Assembly (NCBI GenBank): GCA_029977845.1
Contig: JAPOKC010000026.1
Coordinates: forward strand, 1 to 37,483
Length of the DNA stretch: 37,483 nt
Direction of reading: 5' to 3'
Origin: Mycobacteriaceae bacterium
GTDB taxonomy: Bacteria > Actinomycetota > Actinomycetes > Mycobacteriales > Mycobacteriaceae
Notes under the pieces: generated by a model
Database searches by the model: none
Told to the model about the DNA's origin: nothing
What the model saw: the letters and a program-made list of their open reading frames with translations, nothing else
Made by a program: the position numbers and the translations under genes
Shown here: in pieces, positions 19,834 to 29,212 of the stretch
How the letters are laid out: every line of letters starts with the position of its first letter
How positions within the stretch are numbered: the stretch's first letter is position 1

Positions 19834-19881
19834 TTTGGTTACGATCGTAACCAAATTAACACGCACCTGTGGCAAAGTCAC
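19834..19881 (-). promoter_or_regulatory. GH5 gene promoter with perfect 22-bp palindromic operator
   Basis: Bases 19834-19855 form a perfect palindrome (half site TTTGGTTACGA). It lies 22 bp upstream of the GH5-gene ATG and 218 bp from the divergent TetR start. On the minus strand, GTGACT (19881-19876), a 17-bp spacer and TAATTT (19858-19853) look like -35 and -10 boxes, the latter overlapping the palindrome edge. A protein bound there would block transcription. The partner TetR is the natural candidate. TAACCAA, part of the half site, recurs at 20031-20037 nearer the regulator gene. Confidence 0.72.
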
Positions 19882-20073
19882 CTCCCAATCCGAAATTGTC
19901 TGAAACACCAGTTCAAAAGGGATCTTTCTGGGGCTATTCCGAGGCCATCGCAATGGCCGTCCTGGATCGTCGGGGATGCTGCGATTGCATGTCGGCAACG
20001 CAGTGGGCAAACCCCAGATGGCTCGGGGTATAACCAATGCGATGTTTCAGCGAAACCAGCTGGGGGCGAGGGA

Positions 20074-20691
20074 GTGAATCCGCGGGAGGCGCAGGCGTCC
20101 AGATGGGCGGGGGTGTCGCCGTCCGAACGGCGAGCCGAACGGCGGAGGTTGCTGATCGGAGCTGGTTTCGAGTTGTTCGGCGAGGGCGGTGAGGCCGCGG
20201 TGTCGGTCCGGTCGGTGTGTGCGCGCGCGGGGTTGAACTCTCGCTACTTCTACGAAAGTTTCACCGACACAAACGAATTACTCGGCGCTGTCTACGACGA
20301 GGTCGTCAATGAGCTGGGCAAGGTCCTGTACGCGGCGACGGTCGCGATACCGGACGATCATCGCGCTCGCCTGCGCGCCGGGATCAGGGCGGTTCTGGAG
20401 TTCACTTCGGCAGACCCGCGCCGCGGCGAGGTTCTGTTCGTCGGGGCCGGCGTAAATCCCGTGTTCGCGGTTCGCCGCGCAGCTGCCAAGAATTACTTGC
20501 GCAACCTGGTTCTGACGGATCGGCAGCGGAATCATCCGCGTCCGCATCCGATGTCCAACGAGGTCGAGGCCGCGATCTACGTCGGGGCGATGTCCGAGAT
20601 GGCCCGGGAGTGGGCCATCGGCGCACTGGGCGACGATCTTGATCTCGTCGTCGACGCCGCGATGCAGCTGCTGACGCCGCCTGGCGATTAG
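20074..20691 (+). CDS. TetR/AcrR-family transcriptional regulator
   Basis: The 205-residue protein starts at GTG 20074 behind a purine-rich GGGGGCGAGGGA. The N-terminus has a basic arm (SPSERRAERRRLLIGAGFELF) and a TetR helix-turn-helix (SVRSVCARAGLNSRYFYESFTDTNELL, about residues 44-70). A helical ligand-binding and dimer domain completes the protein. The gene diverges from the GH5 gene, and the 261-bp gap holds a 22-bp palindrome, so it probably represses the GH5 gene and perhaps itself. The ligand is unknown; a sugar or envelope-derived molecule is a guess. An open frame runs back to 19825 but lacks coding character. The stop overlaps that of the convergent lipase gene at 20688-20691. Confidence 0.9.
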   Translation: MNPREAQASRWAGVSPSERRAERRRLLIGAGFELFGEGGEAAVSVRSVCARAGLNSRYFYESFTDTNELLGAVYDEVVNELGKVLYAATVAIPDDHRARLRAGIRAVLEFTSADPRRGEVLFVGAGVNPVFAVRRAAAKNYLRNLVLTDRQRNHPRPHPMSNEVEAAIYVGAMSEMAREWAIGALGDDLDLVVDAAMQLLTPPGD

Positions 20692-21734
20692 CAGCCTTGC
20701 CGGTTGGCCCCCTCGAGGGCCTTGGGCGCGTCCTGGATCGACTGGTGGATCACGTCGAACACTTGCGGATCCCAGGTGAGTGCGGTCTTCCACTCCAGGC
20801 CGGCCTGATCGGAGACGAAGATGCTGTGGGTGTCGTCGAAGCTGTAGCAGCGCCGGTGCGGCAGCACCGGTTCGCTGATGCTCTTGGCCAGCGCGCTCTC
20901 CTCGGCGACGATCCCGTCGTTGGGCCATACCGCGGGGTTGGCCGGCCCGGGCAGGGTGAACTTCTTGCCCGCGATCAGCGTGACCGGGATCTTGTCCAGG
21001 ACGCCGGACTGGAACTGGTTCCACCCGTTCGAGCCCATCAGGAACGCCTTGTTGGCCTCCCGGCCGGAGCCCGACATCAGCTTCAGGGTGCGCACCCTGA
21101 AGTCCCGCATCGCTCCCTCGCAGAGTTTGTCGCCCTGGCACTCGGCCAGCGGGATGAGGTCGTTGGCGTAGTCGGACAGGTAGGTGCCCTGCCACGGCGA
21201 TCCGATGGTGGTCAGCGATCGCACCGTGATCGGCGCGTTGGTGGTGGCCAGTACCCGGATGGCCGCGCGCGAATACAGGCCGCCCATCGAATGGCCGACG
21301 AAGTCGACCTCGGTGACGCCCTTCTCGCTGTGCAGCCAGTTGACGAACCGGGCCAGGTGCTCGCCGGCGGTGTCGATGCTGCCGGTGGAGTTCACCGTCA
21401 TGTTCTCCGGCAGTGTCACCGGGCACACCCCGAAGGCCCCGAAGCCCTGCTGGTCGACCACCTGACCGCGGCCGTTCATGGCCGGTGAGGTGTAGACCGT
21501 GTACTTCTTGTCCAGTAGGAACTGCCGGATGGCCGTATCGGTGTTGCCCGCCGCCAGTCCGGTGGCGCAGGCCTGGTCGTTGGTGGTGAACGGGCTGACG
21601 GCGTCACCGCCGGACACCACGACGACCGCCGCGCCCTCGGGCCTTTTACCGCCCGAACCCGACCCGCCCGAACATCCCGCCACCGCCGTCGTGGCGGCCA
21701 ACACCGCAGCTGTCACCGCAAGGAATTTCCGCAT
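20688..21734 (-). CDS. lipoprotein lipase/esterase, alpha/beta hydrolase fold
   Basis: The 348-residue protein starts at ATG 21734. A signal with lipobox AVAGC (Cys21) and a Gly/Ser-rich tether predict membrane anchoring on the outer face. The core has DFVGHSMGG with nucleophile Ser149, then RSLTTIGSPWQGTYLSD, typical of bacterial triacylglycerol lipases and PGAP1-like esterases. WPNDGIV and FDDTHSIF probably supply the Asp and His of the triad. Cysteine pairs (CATG, FGVCP, ECQGDKLCEG, RRCYSF) suggest disulfides in the exported protein. It diverges from trpS with only 17 bp between start codons. The natural substrate is unknown. Confidence 0.88.
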   Translation of the reverse strand: MRKFLAVTAAVLAATTAVAGCSGGSGSGGKRPEGAAVVVVSGGDAVSPFTTNDQACATGLAAGNTDTAIRQFLLDKKYTVYTSPAMNGRGQVVDQQGFGAFGVCPVTLPENMTVNSTGSIDTAGEHLARFVNWLHSEKGVTEVDFVGHSMGGLYSRAAIRVLATTNAPITVRSLTTIGSPWQGTYLSDYANDLIPLAECQGDKLCEGAMRDFRVRTLKLMSGSGREANKAFLMGSNGWNQFQSGVLDKIPVTLIAGKKFTLPGPANPAVWPNDGIVAEESALAKSISEPVLPHRRCYSFDDTHSIFVSDQAGLEWKTALTWDPQVFDVIHQSIQDAPKALEGANRQGC

Positions 21735-21745
21735 GACAGGATTGA

Positions 21746-23577
<1,832 letters not shown>

Positions 23578-24723
23578 AGATGATCACCGTGCCGACCACC
23601 GCGACGCCCACCCGCACCGGCAGCGCGTCGGCGGAGAGCACCGGCACCGACTTGGGCGCGAGATCCGGTTTGACCGGGATGAGCGACGGGTCGGGATCGA
23701 TCAGGGTGCCGATCCGGGTGTCGGGCGCGGTGGCGAATCCGTAGTCCAGCAGGCGAGCGGACTGCTCCCAGGGGGCGATCGGCTCGCGGGAACCGTGCAG
23801 CAGCACCGAGACCAGTCGGCGGCCGTCGTGATTGGCCGCGCCGACGAAGGTCTGCTGGGCGTCGTCGGTGAATCCGGTCTTGCCGCCCATCGCGCCGGGA
23901 TAGTTCAGCAGCAGCTTGTTGTCGTTCTCGAGTTCGTAGCCCGGAGCCTCGCCGTGGCCCGGGAAGTTGTAGGTGCGGGTGGCCACGATGTTGGCGAAGG
24001 TCGGGTTGTTGAACGCGTACCGGTAGAACAGCCCCATGTCGTAGGCCGAGGTGCTCATGCCCGGACCGTCCAGGCCGGACGGGGTGGCCGCCCGGGTGTC
24101 GTGGCCGCCGAGCTTGTAGGCCAGCTGATTGATCTTCTGCATCGTGACGTCCATCCCGCCCAGCGCAACGGCCAGCGAATGCGCGGCGTCGTTGCCGGAA
24201 TGCATCAGCAGGCCGTGCAGCAGGTCGTTGACGGTGTAGCGGCCGCCCACGTCGACGCCGACCTTGGTGCCCTCCGCGTTGGCGTCCTCCTGGGTGCCGT
24301 CGATGACCTTGTTCAGCGGCAGTTCGTTGATGGCCACCATGGCGATGAGGACCTTGATGATGCTGGCCGGACGGTGCCGGCCGTGCGGGTCGCGGGCGGC
24401 GATGACGTTGCCGCTGTCCAGATCGGCGACCAGCCAGGCGTCGGCCGAGATGTCCGCGGGCACCGGGGGGGTGCCGGCCGCGACGATCACGCCGCAACCG
24501 GCCAGTGCGTCACCGCCGACCGGGTTGACCGGGACCGGCAGCGGCTGCGGGGGATCGCCGGCGGTGGGAATCTCGGAGGAGTCGACGGCCGGCGGTGTGG
24601 ACACCTTGTACGGGCAGGTGTTCGGGTCCGGTGGATCGGCGACCGCCAATACCGGCGATCCCACCAGAAAAAGGGTCGCGGTTAGGGCGGCGATTCGTCT
24701 TGGCCGGGTTTTCATCGCCTTGC

Positions 24724-24752
24724 AGGTTAGGCGATTCCAGCCCGGAATCCCG
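24724..24752 (-). promoter_or_regulatory. possible dacB1 promoter with 6-bp inverted repeat
   Basis: Within the 76-bp gap before dacB1, GATTCC (24733-24738) and its complement (24744-24749) flank five bases. On the minus strand TAACCT (24729-24724) fits TANNNT and ends eight bases before the ATG, suggesting a short or absent leader. The repeat would lie in the -35/-10 spacer, the usual place for an operator. Arms this short can arise by chance. Confidence 0.35.
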
Positions 24753-24791
24753 GGAGCCTCGCTGTGACTGGTGTGACTATTGTTGTGCGAC

Positions 24792-25796
24792 TCAGCGGGG
24801 GACCGGGCAGTGCGCGACGGCCGGGAAGCCGATGCTGCTCATCCACAACCGGCCCTGATGTTCCACCAGGCCGGTCACCACGCCGAAATCCGGACGCTGC
24901 ATGTGCACACCGGCCACGGCCTCACCGGTGTCCGGATCGAAGGCCACCGCCAGGATCTCCGGGGAGATCTGCGGCTGCAACTTGTCCGGCAGCGCCCAGA
25001 CGATCTTGCGTAACAGTGGCAGCTTCGGAGCCAGGACGTCCGCGGCGGTGTTGCGCGGGGTCACCATTGCCACCCAGATCCGTCCGTCCGAACCCGTCGA
25101 GATGTTGTCGGGCATGTTGGGCAGATGCTCGACCAGTCGGGTCACGGTGCCGGCCTTCGGCCCGGTCAGCCAGTACTTGCTCAACCGCCGGCCCTGCGTC
25201 TCGGCGAACACCAGGGCGGAGCCGTCCAGTGTCAGGGTGAGACCGTTGGCGAAGTAGAGGTTCTCCAGCACGGTGTGGACGCTGCCGTCGGGATCGCGCC
25301 GGAAAAGGCCGCCGTCACCGCGCGCCTCGATGATCGCGGCCTTGAAGTGGTCGTAGGTGAACTTGGCGGTGGATTGGGTGAAATAGATTGTGCCGTCGGG
25401 TAATTCGACGACGTTCGAGCAGAAGTTCAGCGGTTTGAAGTCCACCGCATCGACCAGCACCTCGGTCTCTCCCGTGCCGCGGTCCATCGCCAGCAGTCCA
25501 CCCGGGCTGGTGCAGATCAGCAGCCGGCCGTCGTGGGTCACCGTCATCCCGAGCGGGCGGCCCGGAGTGTGACCGACGATCTTCGACTCACCGGACGGGT
25601 CGATCCGCACAATGCGCCCGTCGACGAGTCCGGTCCACAGCGCGCCGTCGGCGTCGACCACGATGTCCTCGGGCGCGTCCCCGGGCATCGACACCACGGT
25701 CAGATCGGCGGCGCCGAACGCGGGCAGCGGTTTCACCGGTGGCGGCTGCCACCGGACCGGCGCGACCGACGGCTTGGGGCCCGGGTTCAGTGCCAT
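24792..25796 (-). CDS. SMP-30/gluconolactonase/strictosidine-synthase-like beta-propeller hydrolase
   Basis: The 334-residue protein starts at ATG 25796, overlapping the end of the aminotransferase gene by ten bases. Repeating blades are visible: [62 protein letters not shown] and [16 protein letters not shown]. The Glu of PEDI, the Asn of FANGL and the Asp of MPDN sit where this family binds its catalytic metal. Members hydrolyse lactones or related esters, and no signal peptide is evident. Position in the Lrp-aminotransferase unit suggests it handles a lactone or lactam-like intermediate, but that is inference. The strictosidine-synthase-type region does not imply alkaloid synthesis. Confidence 0.85.
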   Translation of the reverse strand: MALNPGPKPSVAPVRWQPPPVKPLPAFGAADLTVVSMPGDAPEDIVVDADGALWTGLVDGRIVRIDPSGESKIVGHTPGRPLGMTVTHDGRLLICTSPGGLLAMDRGTGETEVLVDAVDFKPLNFCSNVVELPDGTIYFTQSTAKFTYDHFKAAIIEARGDGGLFRRDPDGSVHTVLENLYFANGLTLTLDGSALVFAETQGRRLSKYWLTGPKAGTVTRLVEHLPNMPDNISTGSDGRIWVAMVTPRNTAADVLAPKLPLLRKIVWALPDKLQPQISPEILAVAFDPDTGEAVAGVHMQRPDFGVVTGLVEHQGRLWMSSIGFPAVAHCPVPR

Positions 25797-27187
25797 GCGT
25801 TTCCTCGGGTCTGGAGGTGATCCCAGGCCTGGGTGAAGACCCGGCGCAGGATCGCCTCGATCTCGTCGAACAACGCCTGATCGCTGATCAGCGGCGGCGC
25901 CAGCTGCACGACCGAGTCCCCGCGGTCATCGGCGCGGCAGTACAGGCCGGCCTCGAACAGTTCGACGGACAGGAAGCTGCGCAGCAGCCACTCGCTGACC
26001 TCGTCATCCAGCACCGCCCTGGTGGCCTTGTCCTTGACCAGTTCGATGCCGTAGAAGAAGCCCTCACCGCGCACGTCGCCGACGATCGGCAGGTCCAGCA
26101 GCTTCTCCAGGGTGGCCCGGAACGCCGGGGCGGTGTTGCGCACGTGATCGTTGATGCCCTCACGCTCGAAGATGTCGAGGTTGGCCATGGCCGCGGCGGC
26201 CGCGACGGGATGGCCGCCGAAGGTGTAGCCGTGCGCGAAGATGTGATCGGTGTTGTTGAACGGCTCGAAGAGCCGATCGGAGGCGATCATCGCACCCATC
26301 GGTGCATAGCCGGATGTCAGGCCCTTGGCACAGGTGATGATGTCGGGCACATAGCCGAAATCGTTGCAGGCGAACATCGAACCGATGCGGCCGAACGCGC
26401 AGATCGTCTCGTCGGACACCAGCAGCACGTCGTACTCATCGCAGATCTCACGGACCCGCTCGAAGTATCCGGGCGGCGGCGGGAAGCAGCCGCCGGCGTT
26501 CTGCACCGGTTCGAGGAAGACCGCCGCGACCGAGTCGGGCCCCTCCATCTCGATGGCTTCGGCGATCCGGTTGGCCGCCCACTGTCCGAACTCCTTGACG
26601 TCGGTGTTGTGTCCCTCGGGCGCGCGGTAGAAGTTGGTGTTCGGCACCCGGAAGCCACCCGGGGTGATCGGCTCGAACGGAGCCTTGAAGGTGGGCAGAC
26701 CGGTGATGGCCAGCGCGCCGTGCGGGGTGCCGTGGTAGGCGATGGACCGCGAGATCACCTTGTACTTGTCAGGCTTGCCGGTCAGCTTGAAGTACTGCTT
26801 GGCCAGTTTCCACGCCGATTCGACGGCGTCGCCGCCGCCGGTGGTGAAGAACACCCGGTTCAGATCCCCGGGGGCGTAGCCGGCCAGTCGCTCGGCGAGT
26901 TCGATCGCCAGTGGTGTCGCATACGACCACAGCGGGAAGAACTCGAGGGTCTCGGCCTGCTTCTTGAGGGCCTCGGCGATCTCCTCCCGGCCGTGGCCGA
27001 CCTGCACCACGAACAGACCGGACAGACCGTCGATGTAGCGCTTGCCGTTGCTGTCCCAGATGTGCACGCCGTCGCCGCGGGTGATGATCGGCGGGGTGTT
27101 ACCGGCACCGTGCCGGGCGAAATGGCCCCACAGGTAACGGTCGGCTTTCGCGCCGAGCTCGGCTGTCAGGTTTGCGGTGGATGTCAT
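25787..27187 (-). CDS. class III PLP-dependent aminotransferase (omega-amino acid/diamine type)
   Basis: The 466-residue enzyme starts at ATG 27187, in ATGA overlap with the Lrp gene's stop. Fold-type I, class III features are TTGGGDAVESAWKLA, the YHGTPHGA aromatic/His pair, VFLEPVQNAGG, VSDETICAFGRIGS (PLP-ring Asp259) and the Schiff-base lysine in CAKGLTSGYAPMG (Lys288). It resembles putrescine/omega-amino acid:pyruvate aminotransferases and corresponds to M. tuberculosis Rv3329. With an aldehyde dehydrogenase and a permease close by, transfer from a terminal amine to pyruvate, yielding an aldehyde, is the best inference. The exact substrate is not readable. Confidence 0.92.
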   Translation of the reverse strand: MTSTANLTAELGAKADRYLWGHFARHGAGNTPPIITRGDGVHIWDSNGKRYIDGLSGLFVVQVGHGREEIAEALKKQAETLEFFPLWSYATPLAIELAERLAGYAPGDLNRVFFTTGGGDAVESAWKLAKQYFKLTGKPDKYKVISRSIAYHGTPHGALAITGLPTFKAPFEPITPGGFRVPNTNFYRAPEGHNTDVKEFGQWAANRIAEAIEMEGPDSVAAVFLEPVQNAGGCFPPPPGYFERVREICDEYDVLLVSDETICAFGRIGSMFACNDFGYVPDIITCAKGLTSGYAPMGAMIASDRLFEPFNNTDHIFAHGYTFGGHPVAAAAAMANLDIFEREGINDHVRNTAPAFRATLEKLLDLPIVGDVRGEGFFYGIELVKDKATRAVLDDEVSEWLLRSFLSVELFEAGLYCRADDRGDSVVQLAPPLISDQALFDEIEAILRRVFTQAWDHLQTRGNAWH

Positions 27188-27672
27188 CGCGTGCCCCAAT
27201 TATATTGTTGCTTAACGAGTTTCAGGTACACCAATGTTTCGGTGGCGACCACTCCGGGTACCGCCCGGATCTCGGTGTTGAGCATGTCCAGCAACTCCTC
27301 GTCGTCGGAGCAGACCACCTCGGCGATGATGTCGAAGGTGCCGGCGGTGAGCACCACGTAGGCGACCGCATCGACGAGCGCGAGTCGTTCGGCGACCTTG
27401 CTGGTGTCGCCCTGGCACTTGATGCCGATCATGGCCTGACGGGTGAAGCCCATCTGCATCGGATCGGTGACCGCGACGATCTGCATCACCCCGGAGTCGA
27501 CCAGGCGCTGCACCCGCTGGCGCACCGCGGCCTCGGACAGGCCGACCGATTTGCCGATCCCGGCATACGAACGGCGCCCGTCCTCCTGGAGTTTCTCGAT
27601 GATCGCCTTGGACATCTCATCGAGTTGCACAGGCGTCCCGGGACGATTGCCGACGGCTCGGATGGGATGCAT
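27184..27672 (-). CDS. Lrp/AsnC-family transcriptional regulator
   Basis: The 162-residue protein starts at ATG 27672; the frame open to 27780 is upstream DNA. The N-terminal helix-turn-helix (LDEMSKAIIEKLQEDGRRSYAGIGKSVGLSEAAVRQRVQRL, about 17-58) is followed by a RAM ligand-binding domain (IGIKCQGDTSKVAERLALVDAVAYVVLTAGTFDIIAEV and GVVATETLVYLKLVKQ). It is the first gene of the unit with the aminotransferase and lactonase and diverges from the aldehyde dehydrogenase. Inverted repeats in the 67-bp gap are likely sites for this protein. It probably senses the amine or amino acid that the cluster degrades and adjusts both transcripts (inference). Confidence 0.92.
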   Translation of the reverse strand: MHPIRAVGNRPGTPVQLDEMSKAIIEKLQEDGRRSYAGIGKSVGLSEAAVRQRVQRLVDSGVMQIVAVTDPMQMGFTRQAMIGIKCQGDTSKVAERLALVDAVAYVVLTAGTFDIIAEVVCSDDEELLDMLNTEIRAVPGVVATETLVYLKLVKQQYNWGTR

Positions 27673-27739
27673 GGATTCGATTGTGCACGGAATCCGTTGT
27701 TTCGAGCAAAAAAAGCGACGAAATGCGTAGCATTTGGCC
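27673..27739. promoter_or_regulatory. divergent control region between Lrp regulator and aldehyde dehydrogenase
   Basis: Three elements are visible in 67 bp. GGATTC-N11-GAATCC (27673-27695) directly abuts the regulator's ATG. A run of seven A (27708-27714) could bend the DNA. AAATGC-GTA-GCATTT (27721-27735) is a perfect inverted repeat just before the dehydrogenase start. The two repeat centres are 44 bp apart, close to four helical turns. TAGCAT (27728-27733), inside the second repeat, is a TANNNT -10 box six bases before GTG 27740, pointing to a leaderless dehydrogenase mRNA whose promoter lies under an operator. Confidence 0.65.
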
Positions 27740-29212
27740 GTGATTGCGAGTAGTTGGATCGACGGCGCCCCGGTGACCACCGGCGGCGGCCGACATCAGG
27801 TGATCAATCCCGCCGACGGGTCGAGCGTCGCCGAACTGGCCCTGGCCACCCCCGCCGACGTCGACATGGCGGTGGCATCGGCCCGCGCGGCGCTGCCCGG
27901 CTGGTCGACGGCCACGCCGGTGGAGCGCTCGGCGGTGCTGGCGAAGCTGGCCGAGCTTCTCGACGCCAACGCCGGTGAGGTGATCGCGCAGGAGGTGAGC
28001 CAGACCGGCAAGCCGGTGCGGCTGGCGACCGAGTTCGACGTGCCGGGCAGCGTCGACAACATCGCCTTCTTCGCCGGGGCGGCGCGGCACTTGGAGGGCA
28101 AGGCCACCGCGGAGTACTCCGGTGACCACACCTCCTCGATCCGCCGCGAGGCCGTCGGGGTGGTGGCCACCATCACACCGTGGAACTACCCGTTGCAGAT
28201 GGCGGTGTGGAAGGTGATCCCCGCGTTGGCCGCAGGGTGCACGGTGGTGATCAAACCCGCCGAGATCACGCCGCTGACGACCCTCACGCTGGCCCGGCTG
28301 GCGAAGGAGGCCGGGCTTCCGGACGGCGCGCTCAACGTCGTCACCGGATCCGGTGCGGACGTCGGGCAGGCACTGGCCGGGCATCGCGACGTCGATGTGG
28401 TGACCTTCACCGGATCCACCGCGGTGGGCCGGAAGGTGATGGCCGCGGCGGCCGTTCACGGTCACCGCACCCAACTCGAACTCGGTGGTAAGGCTCCGTT
28501 CGTGGTGTTCTCCGACGCCGATCTCGATGCTGCGATCCAGGGGGCGGTGGCCGGCGCGCTGATCAATTCCGGTCAGGACTGCACGGCGGCCACCCGGGCC
28601 ATCGTCGCCGCCGACCTCTACGACGACTTCGTCTCCGGGGTGGCCGATCTGATGGGCAAGGTCGTCGTCGGCGACCCGCAGGATCCCGACACCGATATGG
28701 GTCCGCTGATCTCCTTCGCCCACCGCGACAAGGTGGCCGGCATCGTCTCGCGGGCGCCCGGTCAGGGTGGCCGGATCGTCACCGGCGGGGTGGCGCCCGA
28801 TCTGCCGGGTGCGTTCTTCCTTCCGACGCTGATCGCCGATGTCGCCGAGGACTCCGAGGCCTACCGCGACGAGATCTTCGGTCCGGTGCTGACGGTGCGC
28901 CGCCACGACGGTGATGACGACGCGTTGCGGCAGGCCAATGACACCGATTACGGACTGGCGGCCTCAGCCTGGACCCGCGATGTCTACCGGGCGCAACGGG
29001 CATCCCGCGAGATCAAGGCGGGTTGTGTGTGGATCAACGACCACATCCCGATCATCAGCGAGATGCCCCACGGCGGCCTGGGCGCTTCGGGTTTCGGCAA
29101 GGACATGTCCGACTACTCGTTCGAGGAGTACCTGACCATCAAGCACGTCATGAGCGATATCACCGGTGTCGCCGAAAAGGGCTGGCACCGAACGATATTC
29201 AAGCTGCGCTAG
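27740..29212 (+). CDS. NAD(P)-dependent aldehyde dehydrogenase, aminobutyraldehyde dehydrogenase-like
   Basis: The protein has about 490 residues from GTG 27740; TTG 27734 is possible but offers no ribosome-binding site either. Catalytic features are all present: TITPWNYPL (Asn149), KPAEITPL, FTGSTAVGR, LELGGKAP (general base Glu247), NSGQDC (nucleophile Cys281) and EIFGPVLTV. The NSGQDCTAATR context and overall sequence resemble gamma-aminobutyraldehyde and betaine-aldehyde dehydrogenases. Next to a diamine-type aminotransferase and an amine permease, oxidation of an omega-amino aldehyde to the acid is likely (inference). Its TAG stop shares bases 29209-29212 with the stop of the convergent permease gene. 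Confidence 0.92.
   Translation: MIASSWIDGAPVTTGGGRHQVINPADGSSVAELALATPADVDMAVASARAALPGWSTATPVERSAVLAKLAELLDANAGEVIAQEVSQTGKPVRLATEFDVPGSVDNIAFFAGAARHLEGKATAEYSGDHTSSIRREAVGVVATITPWNYPLQMAVWKVIPALAAGCTVVIKPAEITPLTTLTLARLAKEAGLPDGALNVVTGSGADVGQALAGHRDVDVVTFTGSTAVGRKVMAAAAVHGHRTQLELGGKAPFVVFSDADLDAAIQGAVAGALINSGQDCTAATRAIVAADLYDDFVSGVADLMGKVVVGDPQDPDTDMGPLISFAHRDKVAGIVSRAPGQGGRIVTGGVAPDLPGAFFLPTLIADVAEDSEAYRDEIFGPVLTVRRHDGDDDALRQANDTDYGLAASAWTRDVYRAQRASREIKAGCVWINDHIPIISEMPHGGLGASGFGKDMSDYSFEEYLTIKHVMSDITGVAEKGWHRTIFKLR

Noticed and set aside
19813..20037. Upstream extension of the GH5 frame
   Set aside because: It would read through the palindrome and promoter and place the signal peptide internally.
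25739..27361. 540-codon plus-strand open frame opposite the aminotransferase
   Set aside because: The opposite strand has every class III aminotransferase motif; this frame is low-complexity shadow.
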